Source: an uncultured Candidatus Altimarinota bacterium (lineage in GTDB: Bacteria > Patescibacteriota > Gracilibacteria > BD1-5 > UBA6164). From it: 64,000 nt of DNA. The translations under genes were made by a program, and so were the position numbers. The notes beneath the pieces are model-generated. The model did not search any database. It was not told the origin of the DNA and saw only the letters and a program-made list of their open reading frames with translations. The DNA is taken from assembly GCA_937944145.1 (NCBI GenBank), contig CALDZK010000004.1, forward strand, positions 62,001 through 126,000, given 5' to 3'. Positions 23,029 to 35,067 of the stretch are shown one piece after another (positions within the stretch are counted from its first letter, which is position 1; every line of letters starts with the position of its first letter).

Positions 23029-25656
23029 CTATTTTTCTACGATCGACAAAAGACTCTCTGCTGAAGAAACTCTTTTTGGTACCGCAGTAGGAAAAGCAGA
23101 AAAATACCTCTCTCCCCAACGAGTAGAAAATATCCTATCATCAAGAAATATTGCTACCCCTGTATCTGACTTTGTGCGTATAAGCCTCCCAAAACCCTGT
23201 TTGAGTTTCATGATAGACTTTGGGATAGAATAATCACGAAACGCGTCATCAAATAATACACTCCTAGCTTGAAAGACTGGATCAACTGGAACCATAAATG
23301 GGATTTTATGGATGATGAGATACTTGAGATCTGAACCAGGGATGTCCACTCACTGCCACAAGCCATCAGTTCAGAGTAAAATAGTTTTTTCAGATTCTTT
23401 TTTAAATGCTTCTACTTGCTTTTGTTTGCTTCCTGAAACCGACTGGGCAAGTATCTGCGTTTCAGTATGTATCAGTCATCTACTCAGCGCAAGATAACAA
23501 TCCTGAACCATGGCTACAGAAGTAAATAATACAAGACTGTTTCCAGGAACTTTTAAGAAAAATTGTACTAAAAAATCAAATATCTCTTGGGCATTAAACT
23601 TGATACTACCAAGATTATCTGGTACAAAAACAAGGGCTTGTTTCGCGTAGTCAAAATCTGTTTCAAGTGTAAAAAAATCAAAATCTTTGAGTCCATACAT
23701 ATTTTCTATATAACTAAAACTCTCTTCTATTTGCAAAGTAGCACTCGTTAAAATCACTGAATCTAATCTACTCCAAATATATTTTTGGAGAAAATCACTC
23801 GGATTTAAAACTGTATATTCTAGAAAGATTCACTGATTATTTTTCTCTGTAAGAGTAGGAATAATAGTATCAAATACCTGCTTTTCTCAAAAGATATGGG
23901 AAAATATATCTTGAACTCACTCGAGCTCTTGAAGGTATCATGATATAAGACTAAGAGAGATATCTGAAACCTCTGATAAAAGTTCTTGGATATCTTGAAG
24001 TCATGATTGTGCCCTAATAACTACGGTCTTAAGTTCATCAAATCATACAAAAAAATCCTTTTTTATAAGTGTTGTTTTATACTTGTTATCTCGTGAAATT
24101 TTTGAAAAAAGATAGCTAGAAAAATACTCAAATACAGACCCTAGTTGAAACATATACTCCTCGCGTATATGTATAAATTCTGAGAGAGGTTCTCCGTTTT
24201 CTCTAAGTAATTTTTCTATTTCTGTAAAAGCCTTTTGAATAGATCCCAAAGAACAAGATTTTTTACAAGACTCTGTTATAACATCCTCGAGACTATGAGC
24301 CTCATCAATTACTAAGTTTTTGACACTCCCTAGAAGTTTTCCTTCACTCTGAGCATCCTGGAAAAGAATATTGTTATTTACGATTACAATATCTGCAATT
24401 TTTGCATTATCTCTGGCTTTTATAATAAATTCTTGTGATTTATAGGGATTGTTCTGATGAAAAGTATAGGCAAATCCAGCATGTATATATTGGAGATATG
24501 AGTATTCTTCTCCATAAAAATCTAGTTCTTCTAGTTCTCAAAGTTCAGTAGTAGGCAACCAAAATATAATTTTGAGTAAGAAACTGCAACTGGGCTGTTC
24601 TCGTATAACACTACTATCCAAATAGTGAAAAAGTCATGCAAGTGAAAGATAATTCTTTTTTCCCTTAAGCTTACAAAAAGAAAAATCTACCCCCAAAGAA
24701 TCTTGAAGTTGCAAAAGATCTTTTGCGTATATCTGATCTTGGAGTGTTTTTGTACTCGTGGAAATAAAAACTTGTTCTCATATCTTGAGAGAAAAAGCTA
24801 TAGCAGGAATCAAATAAGCAAAAGTCTTCCCAAGTCATGTAGGAGCTTCTATAACCGTCTTTTTAGATCTCGTCAAACTCTCAAAGACTATAGATGACAT
24901 CTTCTTTTGGTTTTCACGTATTTCAAAGTCGACAAGTTGCTTAAATAGCTTGTCAATATCGGGTATTTCTTTACTTCACAAATCATCTGATTTAAGGGGT
25001 TTTTTGACTCTTGAAATACTAGACAAAATAGTAGAAACTATCTCCTCTTTTGTGGATATATTTTTTTGATCCAGAAGATAGGTATTCCTATAAAAAATTC
25101 CCTGAGGATCACGGCACTGCTCAGAGATATAAGAAAAGACTTTTTTTTGAGCAGTGTCAATACTCTGAAGTCTTTTTATCAGCTCTCGAAATAACATAGC
25201 TGTAGCTCTCGTATCATAGATAGCACGGTGTTCTGACTCGATCTGTATTCACAAGTTACTGCAGATATATCAGAGGTTAAGGGATTTAAAATCTCTCAGG
25301 AGAAAATTTGCAAGAAAAAATGTATCGAGTACAAGATTGTCATCTATAGGAATCCCATTTTGTATAAGAAACTTTCTGTCAAACTGTGTGTTATGTCAGA
25401 GTATAGGAGCATCTCATATAAACTCTATGATTTCTTCTCTAAGAGAAGAAAAACTCGGGGCATCTCGCAGATCTTCAGGCTCAATATGGGTAATACGAGA
25501 GATAATCTCTGAAAGCTCTCCTTCAAACTTTACAAAACTATTAAACTCATCTACCACCTCAAAAGTATCCCTATCCATACGTAGGAGTGCTATTTCTATA
25601 ATAGAGTCTTTACTCGCATCTAAACCACTGGTCTCTAAATCAAGGGTGACAATCAT
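23029..25656 (-). CDS. dinG: DnaQ-type exonuclease fused to DinG helicase (875 aa, C-terminus probably frameshifted)
   Basis: Residues 1-170 are a DEDD 3'-5' exonuclease (DLETSGLD at 5-12). The helicase follows with Walker A APTGLGKT at 271-278 (one Gly is TGA), the DEAH box near 450, and late motifs GFGRLIRT and ILDDRI-like FLDDRIF. This is the exonuclease-helicase arrangement of Firmicutes DinG. The Fe-S cluster cysteines of E. coli DinG are not apparent. The frame ends at TAG 23029, yet a -1 shift in the A-run just before it adds about 35 more residues and ends at 22922, three bases before the next gene; see findings. I chose ATG 25656 because it opens the first beta strand (MIVTLDLE). Confidence 0.88.
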
Positions 25657-25782
25657 CCGTAAGTGTATTAATATCTTTCCTATGATAGGTAAAAATTTCA
25701 AAAAGAAAAATCTCAAAGAAAAACTTAGTTTGCATAAAATTTGGGAGAATATATAATAGGAAAATATTAACTTCTAGACGTC

Positions 25783-26469
25783 GTGAAACTCGTTTGAACT
25801 ATTTTCTTTTTTGTAGCACTCATTTTTTTTGCGCCTATAACTCATGGCGAAGACTACAAAAAAACCATAATCCTAGAGGTACGATCAATTGCAAACTCTG
25901 AGGAAAATATAAACAAGGCAAAGCTACTCTTGAGGTACGCTGGAGAATATCAGGATAATATCAAACAAATCCAAGAAAGGTATGAAATAGCTAAATCTCC
26001 ACTAGTGGATGATAGTCTCAGAGAAATAGACCAGATGAAGCAAGCGCTCAAAAAAATACAGACGAAACAAGTCGAAAAGTCAGATGCCGAGTGAGTACTT
26101 TCAAGTGTCATAAAAGAACTCAAAAATATCAGTACAGGTATCAATCCATATCTCAAGTCTCAACAAAAAAAATATGAAGATGAGCTCGATACTATAAAGT
26201 GAAACTACGTTCGTATAGGAAACCTTATATCCAATGCTCTCTACAATTTTATAGAGAGTTTTTCACTCAAACTCTCAGAAATCGATACTCTTACCATAAA
26301 ACAAAAACAGCTTGTTGAGAGTCTTGTAAGGCTCAATAAATCTCGAGAAAGTATAAACGCGTTCTCACGACTCAGTTTCCGAACAAAGGGAGATATGAAA
26401 GATTTTTATACCTCTATCATACAATCTATCAAAGATGAGTTCCAGACTATTCGTTGACTCTTACGTTAA
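25783..26469 (+). CDS. Exported helical hypothetical protein (228 aa)
   Basis: Starts at GTG 25783 with a signal peptide (MKLVGTIFFFVALIFFAPITHG). The rest is almost entirely helical, rich in Lys, Glu, Gln, Ser and Leu, and probably coiled coil. Four TGA codons. It is divergent from dinG and converges on rluB, sharing the palindrome TTAA in which both stop codons lie. No family recognised; an envelope-associated helical protein is the most that can be said. Confidence 0.62.
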
Positions 26470-27185
26470 GAAACTTGTTGTATACCCATTTTTTGAAACA
26501 GCCCTTCTAGTTCTCTTTTTCAGAGACGTTTTATAATTCATTCCTTGAGTCAGGAAAGTTCTACATTTTCTATGCGTATTCTCTTGAGTTTTTTGACCTT
26601 TCCTCAGACTTCTTCGACCATTCTACGTATTTGTCTATTTCTCCCTTCTGTCAAAACAATAGAGAACTTTCAAGAAGAAAGTCTCTGTACTCTACACTTT
26701 TTGGTGTATTTTCCCAATACCAAAACCCCTTCTGACAAAGTATCTAAATCTCTATCAGATATAGGTCAAAATGTTTCTACTACATATTCTTTTTCATGTT
26801 CATAACGGGGATGCATCAGATAGTTTGCTATACGTCCATCACTCGTTAAGAGTATAAGTCCTGTAGAATCCTTATCAAGTCGTCCTATGGGAAAAATTCT
26901 CTCTGGAACATCTATAATGTCTATAATAGACTTTCCTCATTTTTGAGCACAAGTAGTCTCTATACCACGGGGCTTATGAAACTTATAATAAACAAAATTC
27001 TTTTGTTCTGTGATAGCTTTATTTTTTAATTTTACTTTGTCTTTTCATGGGACAATAGATTGTCCTATTTCTGCAACTTGATTGTTTACTAGTACCTGAC
27101 CATCAGCGATAAATTCTTCTGCTTTTCTACGAGAACAAATTCCTGCCTGGGACATATACTTTTGTAATCTTACTTTTTCTACCAT
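26466..27185 (-). CDS. Pseudouridine synthase, RsuA/RluB family
   Basis: Isomerises uridine to pseudouridine in rRNA. 239 residues. An N-terminal S4 RNA-binding domain (RLQKYMSQAGICSRRKAEEFI, residues 6-26) is followed by the catalytic motif GRLDKDSTGLILLTSDG, containing the essential Asp. NRQIRRM occurs later, as in the family. The length and S4 domain fit RluB, RluE, RluF or RsuA; choice among them is not possible by eye. At least eight TGA codons. It begins two bases after the murB stop, so the two are coupled. Confidence 0.9.
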
Positions 27186-27187
27186 GT

Positions 27188-28075
27188 CTACTTTGCTTTA
27201 ATAATACGGACCTCATTTTCTAGTCTTATACCAAACCTCTCCTGAACCTTTGTCTGAGCAAGTTCTATAAGTTCTAGCATATCTCTATATGTTCCTTGTC
27301 CATCATGCATCAAAAAATTTGCATGTTTTTCACTGAAGTACGCTCCTCCTACCCAGTATCCTTTGAGTCATACTTCTTCTATCAGCATCCCTGCAGGTTG
27401 GTCTTTTGAAGGGTTTTTAAAAAAACTCCCACAACTATTTCATTTTGGTTGTTTATGTTCACGAAAGTATATATTGTCGATATCAGAATGATACTTTTCT
27501 TTTTTTTCTGAGAGATCAAACTCAAGAGAAACAATAAAATATTTCCCATTCGAGTTTTTAAGTTTTGTATTTCTATAAGAAAAAGCCATGTCATCAGTTG
27601 TCCATGCTTCTATCTTCCCTGACTCAAGGTTATATACCTGCGTTGCAACAAAGTTATGCTGTATTTCCAGACCAAAACAACCAGCATTCCCAAAAAGTGC
27701 TCCTCCTATACTTCCTGGGAGACCAATAAATCTATGCCACAGATCTTGTCTATAATCATCTTCCAATTCTTGTGCTATATCCCAAATAGATTCTTGGGAA
27801 TAACTTTTGAGGACTTTTGTCTGAGTATCATAACTCCACCCAAGGAGATTATTTTTAATAATAACTCACCTATACTCTTCAAAAGCAAAGAGCATATTTG
27901 TGCCTCACGAGACTACCAGATAGGGAATATCCTGCTGTCTACAAAAACTATATATCTCTGATAGTTTTGTTACATCGGGCTCAGAGTTGACCTCAAAATA
28001 ATACCTCGCAGTTGCCGGGGTTTTATAGTTTGATAGGTGGGTAATATCTGTGTTTATTTGAAGATAGGGAAGCAT
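27188..28075 (-). CDS. murB: UDP-N-acetylenolpyruvoylglucosamine reductase MurB
   Basis: MurB reduces enolpyruvyl-UDP-GlcNAc to UDP-N-acetylmuramate with FAD and NADPH, an early peptidoglycan step. 295 residues. Seen: the FAD-binding VSGGTNML (first Gly is TGA), the RFIGLPGSIGGALFGNAG motif, the AFSYRNTKLK region with catalytic-type Tyr/Arg, and the C-terminal SFFKNP then AGMLIEEVGLKG and EKHANFL. It starts one base after the uvrA stop (on the same strand, order murB then rluB downstream). Confidence 0.94.
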
Positions 28076-28076
28076 A

Positions 28077-30911
28077 TTACTGTTTTAGGTATTTCAAAAT
28101 AGCTTTTCCAGTATAACTCTCCTTACAGTTTTTTACTTGCTCTATATCTCAAGAAACGACCAGATTTCATCATTTATCTCCTCACTCTGGTCAGATATCG
28201 ATAATGTGATCTGCATTAAGAATAATATTCATATTATGTTCTATAACGACCACCGTATTTCCTTTATCAACAAGTCCATGGAGGATTTGCAAGAGTTTCT
28301 GGACATCTTGAAAGTGTAGTCCAGTAGTTGGTTCATCCAGTATGTAAATCGTTTTACTCGTTGATCTCTTAGAAAGTTCTGAAGAAAGCTTGATACGTTG
28401 TGCTTCTCATCATGAAAGAGTTGTTGATGACTGTCAGAGCTTTATATATCCTATTCCTACATCACAAAGTACCTGAAGTATCTTTACTATCCTTGGATGA
28501 TTTTCAAAAAACGCGCACGCTTCTTCTACTGTAAAGTTAAGAACATCTGCAATCGTTTTTCATTTATATTTTATCTCGAGTGTCTCAGAGTTAAATCTCT
28601 TTCATTCACAAGACTCACACTCTGTATACACTGGTGGCAAAAAATGCATTTCTATCTTTTTTACTCCATCCCCATCACAGACTTGACACCTTCACTGTTT
28701 CGTATTGAAACTAAATCTTCCAGGTAGATATCCTCTGAGTTTTGCATCATAACTCATAGCAAATACCTCACGTATATAGGTAAACACACCCGTATAGGTT
28801 GCTGGGTTACTGCGAGGAGTTTTTCCTATAGGAGATTGGTCGATAATAAGTACTTTATCAAAGTTCTGAGTCCCTGTTATCTTCTCCATTTTTCCAACTT
28901 TTCTTGAAGCTCTATTAAGAGTATTTGAGAGGTGATTTGCAAGAGTATCATTTATGAGGCTCGATTTTCCACTTCCAGAAACTCAGGTAACAACTGTCAA
29001 ATGTCAGATAGGAATCTGTACATGGATACTTTTGAGATTATGATGTTCAGCTCCGTGTACTTCTAAATATTTTTGTACCCTTCTTGGTCATTTGTCTACT
29101 TTCACTGTTTTTTGTCCACTAAGATACGGAGCTGTAACTGAATCTTTATTCTTCATAAATTCTTTGAGTGTCCCGGTTGCTACCACTTCTCCTCCATGAA
29201 TTCATGCTCCTGGTCCGATGTCTATTATATAATCAGATTCTCTCATGATATCCTCATCATGTTCTACAACAATAAGTGTATTTCCTATATCACGGAGCTT
29301 TTTGAGATTCTTTATAAGCATATCATTATCACGTGGATGAAGGCCAATAGAAGGCTCATCAAGAACATAAATAATCCCTTCAAGCTTTACTCCTATCTGA
29401 GTTGCGAGGCGAATACGCTGAGCTTCTCATCAGGAGAGTGTATTGGACTTACGAGAAAGTGATATATATGACAATCCTACCCCATCAAGGAATTCAAGTC
29501 TATCACTTATATTTTTCATTACCTTTGTCACAATATGTTGTTGTCCATCTGTGAGTTCTAATCTTTGAAAAAACTTTATAGAGTCTGTCACACTAAATCC
29601 AGACATCTCTCCTATATTTACACCTCCCAAAAAGACACTTAAGCTTTCAGAGTTCAACCTATGTCCATTACAATCTGGACACTCTATATTTGTGACATAA
29701 TCATCGTATATTCCTTTATCACTCAGAGAGTTATCAAAATACCTTCTCGTGAGTGTATTAATAACTCCCTCAAATTTAGAATTATACGTATTTTGTCTTC
29801 CTTGCTCATTTATAAACTCAACACTATACACATCTGTTCCTGTACCGTGCATTACCTTTTTTCTTTCTTGCTCTGAAAGCTCTCCATAAGGAACATTTGT
29901 ACGTATACTGTATTTTTTTCCGACTTGTTTTATAAGGCTCAAAAAATAATTTCAAAATCCTGGAGGCAAAACTGCTCCTTCTTCTAAACTGAGTCGAGGA
30001 TTTATGACTTTATCTTCCGTAAAAACCATCTTTTCTCCAAGTCCATGGCAGGCCTGACAGGCTCCATGATGAGAGTTAAAAGAAAAAGATGATATCGTGA
30101 GTTTTTCAGGAATATGTCCACAATTAGAACATATAAACACATTTGAAAAAGATCTTTCTTGCCTGATATCTCCAAGTACTACAACACGTATATGTCATGC
30201 TCCTGACTGAAAACATAGGTCTAAACTATCCTTGAGTCTCCTCGTATCTGAGCTCTCTGGATCAGAATAGTTCTTGACTACAAGTCTGTCTACTATGATG
30301 TCAATGCTTTGGGGTTTTGTCGCGTCAAACTCTATTTCTTGATTTACGTTATATTCTTTTTCACCTATAGAAAAACGTATAAATCCTGCATCAAGTATCT
30401 CTTTTTGTACTTTTTTTATATCGAGGTCTTTCTTATCATGATAAAGCTTTGACTGCAACATAAATTTTGTTCCCTCCGGAAACGAAGATATATAAGATAT
30501 AACATCCTTCAAAGAATCTTTTTGTATATGATGTCCACAATCAACACACTTTCTCTGTCCGATATTGAGATAGAGAAGTTTATAGTAGTCATAGATCTCT
30601 GTGATAGTACCAACGGTACTTCTAGGATTACGGTTAGTAGTTTTTTGGTCGATACTAATAGTTGGAGAAAGTCATACTATCTCATCTACTTCTGATTCCT
30701 CTTTCATTCCTCCGACAAACATACGCGCGTAAGAACTCAAGCTCTCTAGGTATTTCTGTTGTCAAATAGAATATATAGTTGAAAAAGCGAGTGAAGATTT
30801 TCCACTTCCAGATAATCCTGTAATAATTACCATCTGGTTCTTAGGAATTTTTACATCTATATTTTTCAGGTTATGTGTTTTTGCACCGTATACTTCGAGA
30901 AATTGGGACAT
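28077..30911 (-). CDS. uvrA: Excinuclease ABC subunit A (UvrA)
   Basis: UvrA finds DNA lesions and loads UvrB in nucleotide excision repair. 944 residues. Walker A1 GLSGSGKS at 32-39, zinc motifs ([22 protein letters not shown]), the ABC signature LSGGEAQRI at about 492-500 and again at 832-840, and EPTTGLH near the end. In both signatures the two glycines are the codons TGA-TGA, strong evidence for the recoding. It sits in a long minus-strand operon with murB downstream and a zinc-ribbon gene upstream. Its functional partner Mfd is also in the window; uvrB and uvrC are not. Confidence 0.96.
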
Positions 30912-30961
30912 AAAAAAAGTTAGGATTGTAGGCTAACTTATAATTGTATGGAGATTTTTTT

Positions 30962-31612
30962 TTATGCAAGGGTTTCGTTAAAAGAGATAGAATTTATCTC
31001 TCCTACTATTTTTTTTACAGACCTAGAATTTAACTCCACTATTTTTCCGTCTTTCTTTTCTCCTCCATATATAAATATTCACGACTCTATATTACTCGGA
31101 TCATAATGAATACGATACTGTTTTTTCTGCATTTTCCCTTTTGAAACTTTTTTGGTAAAAGTCATCTCTCCATCTCTTCTTCCTGTTGGTCAGAGCTTTC
31201 TCCCTTTATGAATAAATTTTTTTCCAGGGTGTGAGTGACAAATAGTAACTACTGCTACTTTGTACCAGTCTCTGTCCTCTACCGAGTGAAGTATAATTTC
31301 TCAGGGATTTTCTACGTCACTTTTATACTTATATTCTAATATCGTTTCATAATTATGGACATTGATTTCTTCTGACATTTCACTCGGGATAGCCCCGTAA
31401 GTCCTGCAATTTGTACAAAATCATCCTTCAGATTCTCAAACAAACGCTTTTTCACCACATGACCCACAGATACTGAGATCAACTATACTTCATACTGCCA
31501 AAGGGTTACTCTCCAAATTTTCTTGGATAGCAACAGAAAAGTTCTTCTCATTCTTAGATTGACAAAAATCAAAAAGAGGAAGTCATTCTATGTCTTGTCA
31601 CTCATATCACAT
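30962..31612 (-). CDS. Zinc-ribbon hypothetical protein (216 aa)
   Basis: ATG 31612, where codon 2 is TGA (Gly). A zinc ribbon CGSCG...CTNC lies near residues 50-70. The C-terminal part is basic and beta-rich (for example HPGKKFIHKGRKLGPTGRR), which may bind nucleic acid. Under the standard code only the C-terminal 90 residues or less would be seen. It lies between comF and uvrA in the same direction. No family recognised. Confidence 0.68.
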
Positions 31613-31669
31613 AAAATATAATTACATGTACTATAAAGGTATTATAAACCAAATTGATATATTTTTCAA

Positions 31670-32368
31670 CTAATCTGATGCTACAACGAGACCTATAATC
31701 TCTTTTGCTCCATAAAGCTTGAGCACAGAAGCTACTTCTCTCAGAGTTGATCCTGTAGATACTACGTCATCTACCAGGATAATATTTTTATTTTTGATAT
31801 ACTTTATATCATCTTTTTTAACTCCAAAGGCTCCTGCTAGGTTTTGAAGTCTTTCACTCCTTCAAAGATGACTTTGTTGTTTCGTGTAACGTCTTCTCAT
31901 AATAATATTTGTACTACACCTGAGTCCTAGAGACTCTGCTATCTCTTTAGTAAGTATATCACTCTGATTGTAGCCACGCTTCCATCTTCGAAGAAAATGC
32001 ATAGGAACGGATATCACGATATAGTCATCAAACTCTTGTAAATAATGATGCAAAGAGAGAAACCTACCTAACTCTCTCCCGAGATCTTGAAACACTTCTT
32101 TTTTTCCATAGTACTTTCCATCACTAATAAGCTTTTGAAGTATTGTTCTGTTGTACTTTCCATAGACAATAACTTTTGAAAGACTCCCTGAAGTATTACA
32201 TTTTTCATGAAGTAAAAATCATGTAGAGGCTTTCTTACACACGTAACAAAAAGGATCATAACAAGAAAAATCTGTGCGACACTCCGGACAAAAAAAATGC
32301 CCCTCTCTCCTACATGCGTAGCATTTTTGAGGGGCAATAATATCTCGTATATACTGAAATAATTTCAT
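31670..32368 (-). CDS. comF: ComF-family phosphoribosyltransferase-like protein
   Basis: 232 residues. An N-terminal double zinc-finger (CYACRREGHFFCPEC, then CYVCKK) is followed by a phosphoribosyltransferase fold with ISVPMHFLRRWKRGYNQ and the PRPP loop ILVDDVVSTGSTL. This arrangement defines ComF/GntX proteins. In naturally competent bacteria ComF helps incoming single-stranded DNA after passage through ComEC; comEC and pilus genes are also in the window. Two TGA codons fall outside the active site. The ATG is 9 bases after the pepA stop. Confidence 0.9.
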
Positions 32369-32377
32369 AAAAAACTT

Positions 32378-33784
32378 TTAAAGCGATTGAAATATATCAC
32401 TCAAACTTTCAACTCCAAATCACGTAGCACCTGATGGCATTTTCCCATAAGGGTCTCCTCCATTGAGATATGTTCCTGCTATATCTATATGTGTGTATTC
32501 TTCTTTATTTTCCAGGAAATTGTATAAAAAAGCTCCTCACATACTACTTCCAGCATGTACCGTTCTATCTAGGTTTTTAAAATCAGCAATTTTTGACTGA
32601 GTCTTTTCTAAGAAATTATCATCAAATGGAAGTTCTACGTACTGCTCTGTATGGTCTTTTGAATACTTTAAAAGTTTTTGAATAAAATTCTTGTCTGTTC
32701 CCATAACACCTGCGTATCTATACCCAAGAGCCACCATAACAGCTCAGGTGAGAGTCGCTATAGTAATCATATGTTTTGGTGTATAATTTTTTGATATGTA
32801 GGATACCCCATCTGCTAGTACAAGTCTCCCTTCGGCATCTGTATGTATGATTTCTACAGTTTTTCCCGTATACCCAGTACATATATCTGATGGTTTATAA
32901 GAAGTTGATGATATAGCATTTTCTGCCAGACAGAGACATGCTACCACATTGACACCAAGATCTACACTGTCTAACTGTTTCATCAGTGCAAAAGTCACAG
33001 CTGCTCCTCACATATCCCCTTTCATTTCATACATAAAATTCTCAGGTTTCACCTGAATCCCCCCTGTATCAAAAGTTATCCCTTTTCCGACAATCCCATA
33101 GCTTGGTAACTTTTTATCCTGTATTTTTTCAAGAATAACCATATAAGGTTTATTTTCACTTCCTTTTCCAACAGCATGTATGAGTCCGAGTCATTTTTTT
33201 TCTATATCTTTAGGAGAGAGAATACGAACTTTTGTATTTTTAAATTTTGTCTTTTTCACGAGTTTTGCAAATGCTTCTGGAGTTAACTCATTTGAAGGAG
33301 TTTCTCAGAGATCACGAGCAAGGGAAATATTTTCTACTTTTTCTAGAGATTGTTGTATTATTTTTTTATCGATGTCTTTTCCCGCATATACATAAACACT
33401 ATCAAGATCTCTTTCACTTTTAAATCTCTGAAAACTATATCGAGACAATAAACACGTCTCTAGAGTAGTGCTAGCTATATCAGAATTGAGGCAAAAAAGT
33501 GTATAGTTTTTTGGCAGTTTTGAAAAATGTTTTCCTAAAAATTCTGTAAATCCTTTGGGATCTTTTTTGTGTGTTATGAGGATATAAATGCCTTCAAAAT
33601 TCTTTCTTCCAAGAAAAAAGTATAAACAATTATCTTGCTTTTTTTTATACTCCTGTCGTATCTTCTTGGCAATATTTTGATCGAGCTTCAAAACTCATAA
33701 GAGCTCGATATCAGACGAGCTTGATATAATACAAACGGCATGAGAAGAACTTATATCTGATACATTTTTTACTATTTTAGTCAT
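32378..33784 (-). CDS. pepA: Leucyl aminopeptidase-type M17 metallopeptidase
   Basis: Removes N-terminal residues from peptides with two metal ions. 468 residues. The C-terminal catalytic domain has GKGITFDTGGI (metal-binding Lys and Asp), MKGDMGGAA, and the signature HTDAEGRLVLADG; family members usually have NTDAEGRL, so the first residue differs. Ends with NGGDPYGKMPSGATGFGV, as in the family. Codon 31 region and several others use TGA. The start ATG lies inside the stop region of the preceding gene (ATGACTAA overlap), so translation is coupled. Confidence 0.93.
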
Positions 33785-35054
33785 GTGTATATCTCTTTAG
33801 GCGATAATAACTCAGGAAAACAAAAATCAATTCTATCAAAACAATCAAGGCTCCTGTAAATATATGAAACTCTCAAAAAACCAAGAATAGAGTTACTCAA
33901 AATACATTGACAATATATGCAAAAATATGGAGAGCCAAAACATCATACTGATAACGTAAAATCGAAAAGTAACTGTAACCCAACATAGCAAATCCTATAA
34001 ACACAAAATTAAACAAGAGTAAAAAACTCGCTCCTTCTCAAGGAAAGAGAAAATGAAAAAACACGTAAGATATAAGAAAAAATACGTGGAGAAAAGAAAC
34101 AAAAAACGAAATATAATTTTCATAATGATAATGTACTCGATAATGAAAGATACTCCCTGATAAAAGAATAAGCAGGGGTATAAAAAACAGTCCATAGAGC
34201 ATCGTATACAACGCAGATGACACTAGGGTACTGTAGAGTAAAACAATACCTGTATATCGTAATATTTTCTTGTTTTTTGATAAAGTAGGAACATATCCTG
34301 AAATATAAAAAGCTACTATCCCCATGGTAAAGGACACGAGACTATAAGACATAAGAATACTTCCAAAGATACGGTCGAGATAGAACACCCCTGATACTAA
34401 AGCGTAAAGAAAAAAATACATCAAGAAATGAGGCTTTCATCCCTTTCCTGTGACAAGCCCCTGCTGATATAAAAATAAAACATACAAAATCGTGATGCTC
34501 AAAGAAGTCAAAAACTCAACAACTCGGAGATCGTGAGAAACATCAAAAAACGACCAAAGATAAAACAAGATATATATACCTGAAAGTATCAGTAGGTTTC
34601 CTGTGAAAATACTTCTAAAACTGGGGAGTTTTTGTCTTAAAAAAAATATAAAAAACAGAAGAAAAACAAGAAATAAAATAAAATATGAAAAGCTCCCCCA
34701 AGAAGCACTATAGAGAAATATGTAGACCAAAAGATACAAAAATCCTCATCCTAAATAATATCTGTATCTACTAATATAGCTTTGTATATCCCCAAGTCTT
34801 TCCCTAGTATTACGCTGAAATAATGGGGATTTTTCCTCATCTTCTAGATTGTCTGGAGATGTGGTAGTAGCTGAAAAGTACCAAAAGAAAAATGCTCCCA
34901 TACCTAAAAAAAAACTCGATTCTAAAAAGAGATTTCCTGAGATAGAAGCACCGTGAAGGTTTGAAAATCACAAGGAAGTATTTCCAGAAACACGTGAAAA
35001 GAGATAAAATATCCCTGCAAAAATGGAACATAATCACAAAAGGAAAAATCTCAT
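33777..35054 (-). CDS. Multi-pass membrane protein, unrecognised (425 aa)
   Basis: ATG 35054 to TAA 33777. About ten hydrophobic helices rich in Phe, Tyr, Leu and Ser, with a polar cytoplasmic-looking stretch near residues 70-105 (NLEDEEKSPLFQRN). Six or more TGA codons fall in or near the helices. Its stop overlaps the pepA start by 3 bases. It belongs to a four-gene group (33777-37039) with no known family; transport or envelope function is possible but unproven. Confidence 0.65.
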
Positions 35055-35067
35055 ATCGTAGTAGAAA

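Noticed and set aside
25657-25716. dinG start at 25716
   Set aside because: It adds a basic hydrophobic stretch in front of the exonuclease fold; ATG 25656 opens the first strand directly.
32068-32337. 89-codon minus-strand frame over comF
   Set aside because: It is in another frame; reading TGA as Gly gives the full ComF with its zinc and PRPP motifs.
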